Shown piece after piece: positions 8,504 through 17,294 of a stretch of 64,000 nt of DNA (position 1 is the first letter of the stretch; every line of letters starts with the position of its first letter). The notes beneath the pieces are model-generated. The model did no database searches. It was not told where the DNA came from and was given only the letters and a program-made list of their open reading frames with translations. This stretch comes from Schlesneria paludicola DSM 18645 (lineage in GTDB: Bacteria > Planctomycetota > Planctomycetia > Planctomycetales > Planctomycetaceae): contig NZ_JH636435.1 of the NCBI RefSeq assembly GCF_000255655.1, forward strand, positions 312,209 to 376,208, given 5' to 3'. The translations under genes and the position numbers were made by a program.

Positions 8504-8666
8504 AGACTGAATGGCGTTCTGATTGCGGAGGGGAGTGTTGCAGAGATACGATCAATTTCAGATATGGCAATGCTGCATCAGACTCTCGTTAAAGATGTTG
8601 TGACCGCGTTACCGTTCATTCTTCCGGCAGCCCATAAACTCGGTCGTTCGGGCAGCATAAAAACTT

Positions 8667-9365
8667 ATGACGGTTTTTACCTTCCATCTTGCAAAGACGA
8701 CGATTGGCACAGCGATCCAGGCGCTTCTTCGCCCTCCGATTGGGGAAAAAGTTCGTGGCCTAGTTCGCGCCGAGTGTATGACCAAGATGACGCTCGGCGC
8801 ACCGATTCTTTCACCGGCGCGGATGCAACTCCGTCATCTGACGATGTTCGCCGCGTGGGAGAGCCAGGTCGCGATCGACGAGTTTCTGGCGAATACTCGG
8901 CTTGGCCGTGCATTCGCCACCGGCTGGCATGTCCGGATGGCGTTCCAGCGCCGTTGGGGCTACGTCAGCGAGTTTGATGGACTGACGGACATCGCAGTTG
9001 AACAAGATCCCACCGCCCCCGTGGTCGCAGTGACGCTCGCCCGGATGAAGCTTTCGCAAGTACCGCGTTTTATTCGTTGGGGCCGCCCGGTCGAGGAACT
9101 TGTCAGGGATCACCCAAGTACAACCTTGGCGATCGCCGCCCTTCGGCTGCCACGCACAGTCTCGACCTTTTCGGTGTGGACCTCCCAACAGGAAATGTTC
9201 GACATGGTCCGTGGACAGAGCGCGGTGCCATACCCGGCGCGTCATGCGGCGGCCATGGCCGAACGCCAGCGCAAGGATTTTCATTTTGAATTTGCGACCC
9301 TTCGATTCCGGCCGATCGCAGAGTATGGAAATTGGGAGGGTCGTACCCAAATCATTCCAACGTGA
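8667..9365 (+). CDS. CrtA/spheroidene-monooxygenase-like protein
   Basis: This 232-aa protein consists of two related halves, each with an open alpha/beta pattern: TVFTFHLAKT... and VVAVTLARMKLSQVPRFIRW... It has LTMFAAWESQVAIDEFLA in the first half and TFSVWTSQQEMFDMVRG in the second. The end HFEFATLRFRPIAEYGNWEG matches the conserved tail I associate with spheroidene monooxygenase (CrtA) relatives. The true reaction is unknown; many relatives sit outside carotenoid clusters, and no carotenoid gene is near. There is no signal peptide. The start at ATG 8667 lacks a clear ribosome site. Confidence 0.6.
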   Translation: MTVFTFHLAKTTIGTAIQALLRPPIGEKVRGLVRAECMTKMTLGAPILSPARMQLRHLTMFAAWESQVAIDEFLANTRLGRAFATGWHVRMAFQRRWGYVSEFDGLTDIAVEQDPTAPVVAVTLARMKLSQVPRFIRWGRPVEELVRDHPSTTLAIAALRLPRTVSTFSVWTSQQEMFDMVRGQSAVPYPARHAAAMAERQRKDFHFEFATLRFRPIAEYGNWEGRTQIIPT

Positions 9366-9536
9366 GCGATCTCATTTCGCTCGCTGTTCGGTTTGGCTGG
9401 GCGAGATTGCCGTAGTGCAGCTTTCCAACCGCGAACTCGGGTCATGAAACGTTCAATCGACGTCTTGCCCCGCCTTGGTGCGATTTTGGTCATGGGTGTC
9501 TGTCTTAAGGGAACGCGTCTCCGATTCGTCACTCAA

Positions 9537-10262
9537 TTATTCGAGGGTGTAAATCTGCCGCAATTCGGCAGTTCCGAATCGAACCCCGGGGTGTTGTTCC
9601 GCGATCGCGATCGCCTCGTCCAAGTCTTTGACGGAGAGCAAATAGTAGCCGCCGAGGACTTCGCGTGTTTCGACAAAGGGTCCGTCTGTTAGGACGGGTT
9701 GTCCGTCTCGAACGCGAATCCGCTTACCCGATGACGAGGACTCAAGCGGTGATGCCGCATGGTACTGACCGCGGGCATTAAGGCGATGAGTCAGTTCAAC
9801 GGCCTCATTCACCGCAGCACGAAATGCCTCAGTCCCGGCTGCCGTCCACGCCTGTTCGTCGTCGAAACTCAGTAGCATCATTTTTAGTTCATTGTTGTCC
9901 TCGGAGAAGGGCTTCTCTGGAGGTCTGCCCTCAAGCTCCATGACGGCTCGCACTTCAATGGACTCATTTTCCATGAGAGGGATTCGCTTGGAGATGGCAA
10001 TGGCATCCTCAATGGCGGGAACGTCGACAACGCCGCACCAGACCACATGCAATGATGTTTCTGGGACCGGTCCAGTGAGAACTTGACGTCGTCCATCGCG
10101 AACACGGACGCTGGTGGCTGTGGACGGTGGGAGGAGAGAGATTTTTGCGATGAACCTGACGTCGTTCACCTGCACACAACGCGGCACCGTTGAGTCCGTC
10201 ACTTTGGATTGATAGCTTAACCTCGACTCGTCATCACCATAGATCACCAGCATGAAATTCAT
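9537..10262 (-). CDS. tandem YCII (DGPF) domain protein
   Basis: This 241-aa protein has two consecutive YCII-related ferredoxin-fold domains. Each begins like MNFMLVIYGDDES / LKMMLLSFDDEQ and contains VRDGxxxVLT followed by the DGPF-type motif. The second copy is canonical (TDGPFVETREVLGGYYLL). The first is degenerate (TGPVPETSLHVVWCGV) and has lost the Asp-Gly-Pro-Phe core. AAGGA lies ahead of ATG 10262. YCII proteins often accompany ECF sigma factors, but none is here. The function is unknown; a small-molecule-binding or enzymatic role is only inferred from the fold. REP copy D lies in its leader. Confidence 0.75.
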   Translation of the reverse strand: MNFMLVIYGDDESRLSYQSKVTDSTVPRCVQVNDVRFIAKISLLPPSTATSVRVRDGRRQVLTGPVPETSLHVVWCGVVDVPAIEDAIAISKRIPLMENESIEVRAVMELEGRPPEKPFSEDNNELKMMLLSFDDEQAWTAAGTEAFRAAVNEAVELTHRLNARGQYHAASPLESSSSGKRIRVRDGQPVLTDGPFVETREVLGGYYLLSVKDLDEAIAIAEQHPGVRFGTAELRQIYTLE

Positions 10263-10292
10263 GGGCTCAAATCCTTTCGGCTGCCCGGCAAG

Positions 10293-10398
10293 CTGGCAGC
10301 CGGTTGAAGTAAGGGGGACAGGCACCTTGGCGTTGACGATGTCATGGCGTTTTTTAAGCTGGCCGGAGCCAGTCCCCGTTACTCCAACCGACTGCCAG
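10293..10398. repeat. REP-like palindrome, copy D
   Basis: The outer arms CTGGCAGCCGGTTGAAGTAA and the reverse-complementary TTACTCCAACCGACTGCCAG enclose the conserved GGGGACAGGCACC and GGAGCCAGTCCCC blocks. A GATGTCATGGCG-TTTTTT linker lies between. The outermost bases (CTGGCAG/CTGCCAG) pair, one mismatch aside, although they differ from copy C. It lies about 30 bases upstream of the YCII start codon. Confidence 0.85.
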
Positions 10399-10468
10399 GG
10401 GCCCGACGGCATGTCAGAAAAGGACGGGCAAGGTGGCCTTCCCGATCTCAGGAGATCTTCGACTCACC

Positions 10469-10503
10469 GCGGAGCCAGTCCCTGGGTTTTCAACAGGCTG
10501 TTA
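10469..10503. repeat. REP-like right half-element, copy E
   Basis: GCGGAGCCAGTCCCTGGGTT followed by TTCAACAGGCTGTTA matches only the right half of the family. No left arm is found in the preceding 60 bases. Its last three bases are the stop codon (TAA on the minus strand) of the DUF1579 gene. Confidence 0.65.
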
Positions 10504-10998
10504 TGAGTTGGTCGGCTGCACGCGATAGTAGTGCGCCGTCATGAACAAATGCCACTGGCCATCTTCGCCGCAATACTGCGAGGAGAGAATACGATGATTG
10601 TCATCAATGAAGCGAATCATGTCCTGATATTTGGCATATTTCGTCTCGTCGGCAAAACTGGGGCCCTCGGAGTTGAGTGTGAGTAGTTGGCCCGTTTCGT
10701 CGAGCGATCCCTCGTAGGGCCATAAGTGCGTCATGACGGACGCGACAAATGTTCCGACAAATCGTTTTGACAGGGGATCATACCCTAGTGTCATCAGCGT
10801 GATGCAATTCCCGCCACTGGGCATCTCGCTCTGGCCTTCGCCAATCGTCCATAATCCGCCGAGGGAGCGAACGGATTCGGAGCCAGAGGATTTTATCGGC
10901 GGCTGATCCGATCCTGGATTACACTCCGATTCGAAGCGCCATTCGCCGACGAGTTTTTGAAGCCACTGATGTTCAGGCAGAGGTTGAGGAGCGTGCAT
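10501..10998 (-). CDS. DUF1579-family protein
   Basis: This 165-aa soluble protein has the DUF1579 pattern. It begins HQWLQKLVGEWRFESEC and continues GLWTIGEGQSEMPSGG and TLGYDPLSKRFVGTFV. MTHLWPYEGSLDETGQ, ILTLNSEGP-like strands and a final HLFMTAHYYRV follow. The family is an antiparallel, lipocalin-like barrel of unknown function. AAGGGAA precedes ATG 10998. It is the upstream neighbour of the YCII gene on the same strand, 238 bases away with two REP elements between, so cotranscription is uncertain. The C-terminus appears trimmed at the REP half-element. Confidence 0.75.
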   Translation of the reverse strand: MHAPQPLPEHQWLQKLVGEWRFESECNPGSDQPPIKSSGSESVRSLGGLWTIGEGQSEMPSGGNCITLMTLGYDPLSKRFVGTFVASVMTHLWPYEGSLDETGQLLTLNSEGPSFADETKYAKYQDMIRFIDDNHRILSSQYCGEDGQWHLFMTAHYYRVQPTNS

Positions 10999-11179
10999 GG
11001 GGTTCCCTTTTCTACAATACGTCGCGACGAGCCTTCTCGGTGTAGTCGATTCAGGGAAACGAGAATCGACGGACAAAGACGTTTTTTGAAAACTTTTTTG
11101 TCCGTCGATTGATACCGTATCCGGACTCCGTTGACCCGAGAAAGCACTGGCGCAACGCAGTGCAGCGAGGACGATTCTA

Positions 11180-12587
11180 CTACGGAGATGGCTTCAGATC
11201 CTGACGATTCAAGGTGACGTCGCTGAAAATAATTGGCGTTCCCCAGATCGTCTCGACGCTCGCGACTGATTCAATCCACTGGGGATTCGGGGTCAGAATC
11301 GCATCGACTTGCTTGATCTCAGGAGTCGGTGGTACCTGGAGGGTGATTTTCAGCGTTCGCTCGCCAAATCCAGACATTCGTCGGTCGTGGAGTTTATTCG
11401 CCGTGATCTGGCCACATCGAAGACGATCGTTTCCGATGACAAGATCGACGTCAACACTAATCGGGACCTGCAACTTTTCATTCACGTTCAGTACGACAAC
11501 CGCCTGGGCCTGGTTTCCCATGGAACGTACGATCACCTGCTCAAGCACAACTCCACCTGTGTTGTTGGGATCCAGTCGAGGATCAGTGACTTGATGCACG
11601 ATCTCGGTCCCTGGTGAGTATATGTTCAGTTCAATCTCAGCTGTTCGAGTCCAACTGAATCTCGCATTTGGCCAATCAGAAGACTTTGCATCCTGAGCGA
11701 GTTCAATCATATCACTCGTTCGGACGATGGCACTCTGAACGTCAAGTCTGAGCAGATGCTTACCGTGCGGCAGATGAGGAAGTTTCAGATCGAGCATGCA
11801 CCAATTGATGTGCGAGCCGTACGATTTGAACCCCACCACTTGGTCGTTCACTGTGATGGATTGAACCTCATTCAGAATGCTGAACCCGAGCGAGTTCAGC
11901 TTGAAAGGGCTTCCCCAGGCAAACGACAGGTTGAGTGATTTCTGGCCTTCCCGCATTCTCAATCTTGACTCGACTCGCGGCTTGCTCTCATAGGCTTTCA
12001 GGAGTCGAATGGCGTTTTCTTCTGGAACGAGCTTACGTTCAGTCAGATCTTTGAGCAGCGGTTCCGCCCAACTCAAAGGAACGGAAATCCCATCCGGGTG
12101 ATCTCTTTCCAACCAGGAGGTTAACCCATCGAGAATCCTTACAGTCTCCTGAGTCGTGAGAGGCCTTTGCTGCAATTTTTGCCATGCCCAAGGCAAATCG
12201 GGCTGCGCCAATGCAACCTGAATGACTTCCGCCGTGGATTTCTGTTCAAGCTGATGTGGCTGAGCGGCCAACTCTTTAAGAGTTAGGGAGTTATCGAATC
12301 TCATTCGTTGGAGGAGGGGGCTGGAGAGTGCGAACCCCACGCCGCAGAGCAATATGAACCCTGCAATCATCCGTCCGAAGGAGGGGGGGGCGAAGGCCGC
12401 TCACAAACGTACGGCCATTCCATGGAACGGCCGACTGACCGGGTCTCGCCTCGGAAAATGCAATTGTCTCAACTTGAGTTTTGATTTCACCAATTTGCTG
12501 GTAGCGACGCTCGGGTTCTTTTTCCAGGGCGCGTAGAACAATGGCATCCAGCCTCACGTCAATGACGACTTTTCGGGACGGCGGCAA
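11180..12587 (-). pseudogene. Ser/Thr protein kinase remnant with a one-base frameshift
   Basis: The minus-strand frame from 12587 encodes only the tail of a planctomycete-type kinase domain (DVRLDAIVLRALEKEPERR, then YQQIGEIKTQVETIA). It then runs into another frame at a run of eight C (12383-12390 on the plus strand are G8). Removing one base joins it to the 396-codon frame ending at 11180, giving GLRPPSFGRMIAGFILLCGV and a membrane segment. About 370 residues of extracytoplasmic beta-rich sequence with no recognised domain follow. Nearly all of the catalytic domain is missing upstream. It could be a decayed gene, a phase-variable tract or a base-call error at the homopolymer; the missing kinase core argues for decay. 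Confidence 0.7.
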
Positions 12588-12903
12588 ACTGTGAGGGTGA
12601 AGCGGAGGGCAAAGGACTCGATGAGGACATGGTTTTCCGGAACAAACTTGGATTCAACGAATGCCGCACTTCTGCGGCGGGATTTGCCTCGCCCGGGCCG
12701 CTTCGAGCGGCGTGTTACAAGCGATCAAGCGTCGAGGAGATCCTTCTCGGAGACGGGTTCATGACTTCGTCCTGATCGAGTTTCTACATGGATTGGACGA
12801 TACGAGTGGCCCCATTTCGTGTCAATCAGCTCCGTTCGTGCATGGCAGATGGTTGACCAGGATGGTGCCGACCTGTATCTGATACATGCTGGTGGGAGAC
12901 TTC
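12588..12903. other. 316-base gap without a supported gene
   Basis: The kinase catalytic domain expected upstream of the remnant is not found here in any frame. I see short open frames but no family resemblance. The last bases (GGGAG) form the ribosome site of the following kinase. Confidence 0.5.
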
Positions 12904-14196
12904 ATGGCGGACAGTGAGCAACGCAACACGAAAGGGGCTGCATCGCGGCCTCGAAAAGAAACGGTTTCCGCGCTTCGCGAAAGCGAGCGGAGATTTCGTG
13001 CGATATCGGCGTGCACCTATGATTGGGAGAGTTGGCATGACGAACATGGGCGGCTCCAGTGGGTAAATGCTGCGGTTTTTCGAATGACGGGCTATTCTGT
13101 TGAGGAATGCCTGACAATGGCAGACTATCCGCTGCCGATTGTCTGCGAGGAGGACCGTCCACGGATTGCCGAGATACTCTTGTTGGCGGCACTGGGAACT
13201 CCTGGGAACGATGCTGAATTTCGGCTTCGCCGTCGGGATGGCCGAGAATGCTGGGGTGCGATCTCGTGGCAACTGATCACGGACGAAGACGGTGTTGATA
13301 TGGGCTTCAGGACGAGCGTGCGCGACATTGCCGAGCGTAAGCGAATGGAGCAGCAAATCGCGGACTACACCGAAAACCTCGAGCAACTTGTCAGAGAACG
13401 CACGGCTCGGCTGCTGGAACTTGAGGATCGCCGGGCGAAGCTTGACCGGCTTGCAGCGCTAGGACAACTGGCCGCCGGAGTGGCCCATGAGATCAATAAC
13501 CCGCTCGCAGGAATTCGGAACGCCGTCGAGTTGATTCGCGAGAGTGTTTCGGCCGAATTTGAGAACCGCCCGCTATTGGATGTGGTGCAGTCTGAGATTG
13601 ATCGAATTGCAGGAATTGTTCGGCAGTTGTACCAACTCCATCGCCCCCAAACGGTGGCCAACAGAGATGTCGATCTTGTCAAAGTCGCCAAACAGACGAT
13701 CCAACTTCTGTCTGCGATTTCCCGGCGACATCGCGTCCATGTCGTTGTCACGGGCGTCGATGGCGAAATTGTTTTGGCGCGACTGCCAGAGGGGGAGCTA
13801 ACGCAAGTCCTCTACAATATCCTTTTGAACGCGGTTCAGGCGTCACCCGGCGGCGCACAGGTCGATGTGTCCATCTGTGTCGACGAGCAGTATGCACGGA
13901 TGCGGGTGACGGACTCTGGGGCAGGTATTCCCGCGGACATTGCGTCGAAGATCTTTGACCCGTTCTTTACGACAAAGCACGGAACGCCCGAACCTGGCAT
14001 GGGATTGGGACTTTCCGTCTCTCAAAGTCTCATTCAAGCAATGGGTGGGCAAATCGATCTTGAATCGGGAATCCCTGGGCGTACGACGTTTCTGGTCACG
14101 GTTCCGAGAAGCCTGGCCAGTCCCGACCCCGTCGCTGTGCAATGCGATGGCCGCACTAACGCCCCCCTTAGCAATCCATCGGGAGACGATCGGTGA
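12904..14196 (+). CDS. PAS-domain sensor histidine kinase (cytosolic, NtrB-like)
   Basis: This 430-aa protein has no membrane segments. An N-terminal PAS/PAC domain (about 25-145; ends TSVRDIAERKRMEQQ) is followed by a coiled linker (LEQLVRERTARLLELEDRR). The HisKA dimerisation box is GVAHEINNPLAGIRN (phospho-accepting His about 195). The HATPase carries an N box (LYNILLNAVQAS), G1 (DSGAGIP), F box (FDPFFTTKHG) and G2 (GMGLGLSV). ATG 12904 is chosen because GGGAG lies 6 bases upstream. Its stop overlaps the start of the sigma-54 regulator by 4 bases, so they form a translationally coupled two-component pair. The signal is unknown; the PAS domain implies a cytosolic cue. Confidence 0.92.
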   Translation: MADSEQRNTKGAASRPRKETVSALRESERRFRAISACTYDWESWHDEHGRLQWVNAAVFRMTGYSVEECLTMADYPLPIVCEEDRPRIAEILLLAALGTPGNDAEFRLRRRDGRECWGAISWQLITDEDGVDMGFRTSVRDIAERKRMEQQIADYTENLEQLVRERTARLLELEDRRAKLDRLAALGQLAAGVAHEINNPLAGIRNAVELIRESVSAEFENRPLLDVVQSEIDRIAGIVRQLYQLHRPQTVANRDVDLVKVAKQTIQLLSAISRRHRVHVVVTGVDGEIVLARLPEGELTQVLYNILLNAVQASPGGAQVDVSICVDEQYARMRVTDSGAGIPADIASKIFDPFFTTKHGTPEPGMGLGLSVSQSLIQAMGGQIDLESGIPGRTTFLVTVPRSLASPDPVAVQCDGRTNAPLSNPSGDDR

Positions 14197-15569
14197 CTGA
14201 CGAACGAATAAACCGAATCCTTTTGGCTGATGACGAACCACTTTATCTGCAGACCACTGCGGAATTGCTCCGTCGGGCAGGATTCGAATGCTTGACTGCG
14301 GTCGATGCTGAAGGTGCTCTCTCGCAGCTTTCTACGAGGCAGATCGACCTGATGATTGTCGATTTGAACATGCCTGGAAACTTGGACTTGGAGTTGCTGA
14401 AGATCGGCCGACGAGACTATCCCGATGTACCGATGATCGTTGTCACAGGGGCACCATCACTTCACAGTGCGATTGACAGCGTGAAACTGAGAATCTCGGA
14501 CTACCTACTCAAGCCAGTTAAGTTCGAAGACCTCGTTGCCAGCGTTCGCCACTCGCTTTCCCACGATAGAACGACGAAAGATCCTGCCCTCGCGAACAAT
14601 CCAACATTGCTTCTCGGCGAGTCTCCCCAAATTCGCGAGATTCATGATCTCATTCGACGAGTGGCAATGACAGACGTCAGTGTCTTAATCACCGGTGAAA
14701 GCGGTACCGGAAAAGAGTTAGCCGCGCAGTCACTTCACCGATCCAGTCGACGACATCAGGCTCGATTTGCGACAATCGATTGCACGGCGATTCCGGAATC
14801 GCTGTTTGAGTCGGTCTTGTTTGGGCACACAAAAGGTTCCTTTACGGGGGCGACCAACGATCAGCCTGGCTTGCTGAAGGAAGCGGACGGGGGAACAATC
14901 TTCCTCGACGAGATCGGGGAGTTGCCGTTGTCGCTTCAAGCGAAGTTACTAAGAGTCATACAGCATTCGACGTTTACTCCGGTCGGACAAACTCGCCCGA
15001 TGACAATCGATGTCCGCTTTATTGCCGCGACGAATCGAGATCTGGAGGAAGAGGTTCGGCGGGAGCGGTTTCGTCGCGACCTGTTCTATCGATTGGCAGT
15101 GGTGCCAATTTCGCTGCCTCCCCTTCGTGATCGCGGCGGCGATGTCATGCTTTTGGCAAATCACTTTCTCCGTCAACTTTCACTCGGAAACCAGCCGAAT
15201 TATTCTGAATTTTCACTTGAGGCGGCCCAGTCCTTGCAGACCTATTCATGGCCTGGAAATGTGCGAGAACTGCGTAACGTGGTCGAACGCGCGGTCGTAC
15301 TCTCAAGCGGCCGGGTCATCGAACAATCGGATCTCCCATCAGGACTTGCTCAGGCCGATTCAGCCGGAACCCCGTTCGAACTCGGCGAAGGCGCCTCTGC
15401 GCGAGGTCGCGTGCTGTCGCAAGCGGACCGAAGCTACATTGAAGAGCTGCTACGAGTTTCCGGCGGCAATGTCAGTCGGGCAGCGGCCACGGCAGGGCTG
15501 ACCCGACAGGGCTTGTACAAACTTCTGCAGAAGCACGGTCTGCCGCCGGCCAGATTCCGTACGCAGTAG
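14193..15569 (+). CDS. NtrC-family sigma-54-dependent response regulator
   Basis: This 458-aa protein starts at GTG 14193, overlapping the kinase stop (GTGA). The receiver domain carries DD at 13-14, phospho-accepting Asp57 (MIVDLNMP) and a late Lys (LLKPVKF). The AAA+ domain shows Walker A GESGTGKE, GSFTGA in place of the usual GAFTGA, Walker [12 protein letters not shown] and the arginine-finger region FRRDLFYRLAVVP. The C-terminal Fis-type helix-turn-helix reads GGNVSRAAATAGLTRQGLYKLL. It activates sigma-54 promoters when phosphorylated by its partner. The Ser in GSFTGA is a known natural variant. A candidate -24/-12 site lies 226 bases downstream of the stop. Confidence 0.93.
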   Translation: MTDERINRILLADDEPLYLQTTAELLRRAGFECLTAVDAEGALSQLSTRQIDLMIVDLNMPGNLDLELLKIGRRDYPDVPMIVVTGAPSLHSAIDSVKLRISDYLLKPVKFEDLVASVRHSLSHDRTTKDPALANNPTLLLGESPQIREIHDLIRRVAMTDVSVLITGESGTGKELAAQSLHRSSRRHQARFATIDCTAIPESLFESVLFGHTKGSFTGATNDQPGLLKEADGGTIFLDEIGELPLSLQAKLLRVIQHSTFTPVGQTRPMTIDVRFIAATNRDLEEEVRRERFRRDLFYRLAVVPISLPPLRDRGGDVMLLANHFLRQLSLGNQPNYSEFSLEAAQSLQTYSWPGNVRELRNVVERAVVLSSGRVIEQSDLPSGLAQADSAGTPFELGEGASARGRVLSQADRSYIEELLRVSGGNVSRAAATAGLTRQGLYKLLQKHGLPPARFRTQ

Positions 15570-15794
15570 GCGAACGCGCCTACTTGATGTGTCGATGTCA
15601 CCAATTGTTGACACACCGTAACAGGTCTCTATTTCGCGTGCATTTCGACTGGACGACGGCTGGAGTGTCGCCAGTCGTTGGCAAAGGGCGTGAACTGATC
15701 ACGGTCGCCATACGCCCAGCAGTCGTGACGCATGTCATGTGCATGAAATCAGTTGCGACCACTTTTCCTCCTGGGCAACTGGTCTGATTCAGAC

Positions 15795-15811
15795 TTGGCA
15801 TGCAACCTGCC
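15795..15811 (+). promoter_or_regulatory. candidate sigma-54 (-24/-12) promoter
   Basis: TTGGCATGCAACCTGCC matches TTGGCACG-N4-TTGC with the essential GG and GC dinucleotides exactly 12 bases apart. The mismatches are C-to-T in the -24 box and T-to-C in the -12 box. It is the only good match I noticed in the gap between the sigma-54 activator and the small secreted protein, about 93 bases ahead of that start. The remainder of 15570-15903 shows no gene. Confidence 0.5.
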
Positions 15812-15903
15812 TAGTCCGCAATTGGTGATGACAGATTTACCACGAAAGTCGGTAAGGCACCCTGTCTCCGTGATGTCGAATCAAAACAGCTAGGGAGAAA
15901 CGG

Positions 15904-16296
15904 ATGCAAACGAGATCGATTATGCGACGCGCCGTCATTGCTGGAGGAATTGTGGTCACCGCGTATGTGCTGACGCCACCCTCGGCGAGTGCGGGAATCT
16001 TTCGCGGCCTGTTTCGCGGGCAGCGATGTCAAACGCAAACCTACTATGTTCAACCGTCCCCCTCGTCGACGGTCGCCCCGGCTCAGACACAAGGCTCTGC
16101 CGCTAATGGTTCCGCTCAATATCAGTCGTTCTCATACGAGCCCGGAGCGACCGCGCCACAAGCCATGCCGCAGGCGGTGCCACAGCCAGTAAACTCCGGT
16201 ACGCAGTATCGAGGCGTCTACCGTGTGGAACAGGGGCATTCCGTGCCGAACATGTTCCGTGGCGATCGGAAGATGCTTGGTCTGCAAAGCAATTGA
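15904..16296 (+). CDS. small secreted protein of unknown function
   Basis: This 130-aa protein has a clear signal peptide: basic MQTRSIMRR, hydrophobic AVIAGGIVVTAYVL and cleavage near PSASA-G. The mature part starts GIFRGLFRGQRCQTQTYYV. It continues as a low-complexity Pro/Gln/Ala/Ser region and ends in VEQGHSVPNMFRGDRKMLGL. No domain is recognised; similar short Gln/Pro-rich exported proteins are common in planctomycetes. GGGAG lies 8 bases ahead of the ATG. Its position directly behind the two-component pair and a candidate sigma-54 site suggests it is a target of that pair (inference). Confidence 0.7.
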   Translation: MQTRSIMRRAVIAGGIVVTAYVLTPPSASAGIFRGLFRGQRCQTQTYYVQPSPSSTVAPAQTQGSAANGSAQYQSFSYEPGATAPQAMPQAVPQPVNSGTQYRGVYRVEQGHSVPNMFRGDRKMLGLQSN

Positions 16297-16397
16297 TTCA
16301 AAGCGGTCGATCGCAGCATTGTCGGTGGAGTCGCGCCCGCCTTCTGACTGACATGCACGGCGAAGATTTTTCACCATTTATTTCTGGTACCATCTGA

Positions 16398-16438
16398 AGC
16401 GTCGACGCCGTCAGCTTACAGCGATCGGCGTCGACGCA
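16398..16438. repeat. 12-bp inverted repeat with 17-nt loop
   Basis: GCGTCGACGCCG (16398-16409) and CGGCGTCGACGC (16427-16438) are perfect reverse complements, 102 bases after the small secreted protein. No T-run follows, so termination is only one possibility. Confidence 0.5.
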
Positions 16439-16701
16439 CTAATATGCGTTAATATTATCGATCGCTTGCAATTCACTCGTCGCTCGAGCTTCGTTCATAT
16501 TGGCCACGCACCGCACGATTGGTGCCGCCTCTCCGTTCGCATGCGAAGCATTTGCCCGCATGGAGATTCTGGATTGAGGGGCCGTAGAACGCTCTACGTG
16601 AACGCCAACGGCCTCACGTCAGACGCAATCGGGGACGGCCTACTGCGGTACCGGGAAGCGTCTCGCGCGGCCCGCGATGATCCCCGCAAAGAAACGAAAA
16701 A

Positions 16702-16728
16702 CCACCTACGAGCGCTTATCGTAGGTGG
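16702..16728 (-). terminator. intrinsic-terminator-like hairpin (minus strand)
   Basis: A perfect 10-bp stem CCACCTACGA / TCGTAGGTGG surrounds a 7-nt loop. On the minus strand it is followed by TTTTTCGTTTC, the form of a Rho-independent terminator. No annotated minus-strand gene ends here, so it may terminate an unrecognised transcript arising between 16729 and 18300. Confidence 0.55.
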
Positions 16729-16871
16729 CTCAGGAGTGACGGCATGTTGGGGCCGTCAGCAACACGTGAAGAATAGCAGATACATGCGAGACTGAGAAGC
16801 TTGAGTGCTTGAAAAACAACGATTTAAGCAACTTCGATTGCGTTCAAATTCGTCCATTGCAGCCCCATTGT

Positions 16872-16928
16872 TGAGCTCAGAAGTTCGTGCCTCCTTGAGA
16901 TTCAAGGAGGCACGAACTTCTGAGCTCA
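16872..16928. repeat. perfect 27-bp palindrome with 3-nt loop
   Basis: The left arm 16872-16898 (TGAGCTCAGAAGTTCGTGCC...) and right arm 16902-16928 are exact reverse complements around GAT. The transcript would form an uninterrupted 27-bp hairpin on either strand. There are no flanking U-runs, and no gene ends nearby. Confidence 0.85.
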
Positions 16929-17265
16929 CATTGTCTGGAGCGCAGTGCTCTTGCACTCAGCGGAAATCTCGCTGACACAGAAACATGGTCCACGTCAGAT
17001 TGGAATCGGGCCGACTTGCGACGGGAGAAATGACAGAACCATTGCATTGATCTCAAGGTATCGCGCAGCAGAGTCGCCGCCCTTTCCGTGTTGCGTCCCA
17101 TATCGCTTGTCAAATTGAAACTGGCGAGCTTGCGACAGATGTCGTCTCATACCACTAAGCGGTGCACTATTTATATAATTGGTGACAGATCTCCCGACGA
17201 AATGTACTCGATCGCTGTGGGGTCTTGCGGCGGATGAATTGACGAGAGCATCTCTTGCGAATGGT

Positions 17266-17294
17266 GTAGTGCCGACATTCGATGTCTGCACTAC
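17266..17294. repeat. hairpin, 7+5 bp stem with one mismatch
   Basis: GTAGTGC-C-GACAT, TCG loop, ATGTC-T-GCACTAC. It lies in the gene-free 2-kb stretch, with no known role. Confidence 0.5.

Noticed and set aside
12661-12882. Possible small gene between kinase remnant and histidine kinase
   Set aside because: No motif or ribosome site; Arg/Ser-rich composition typical of a spurious frame.
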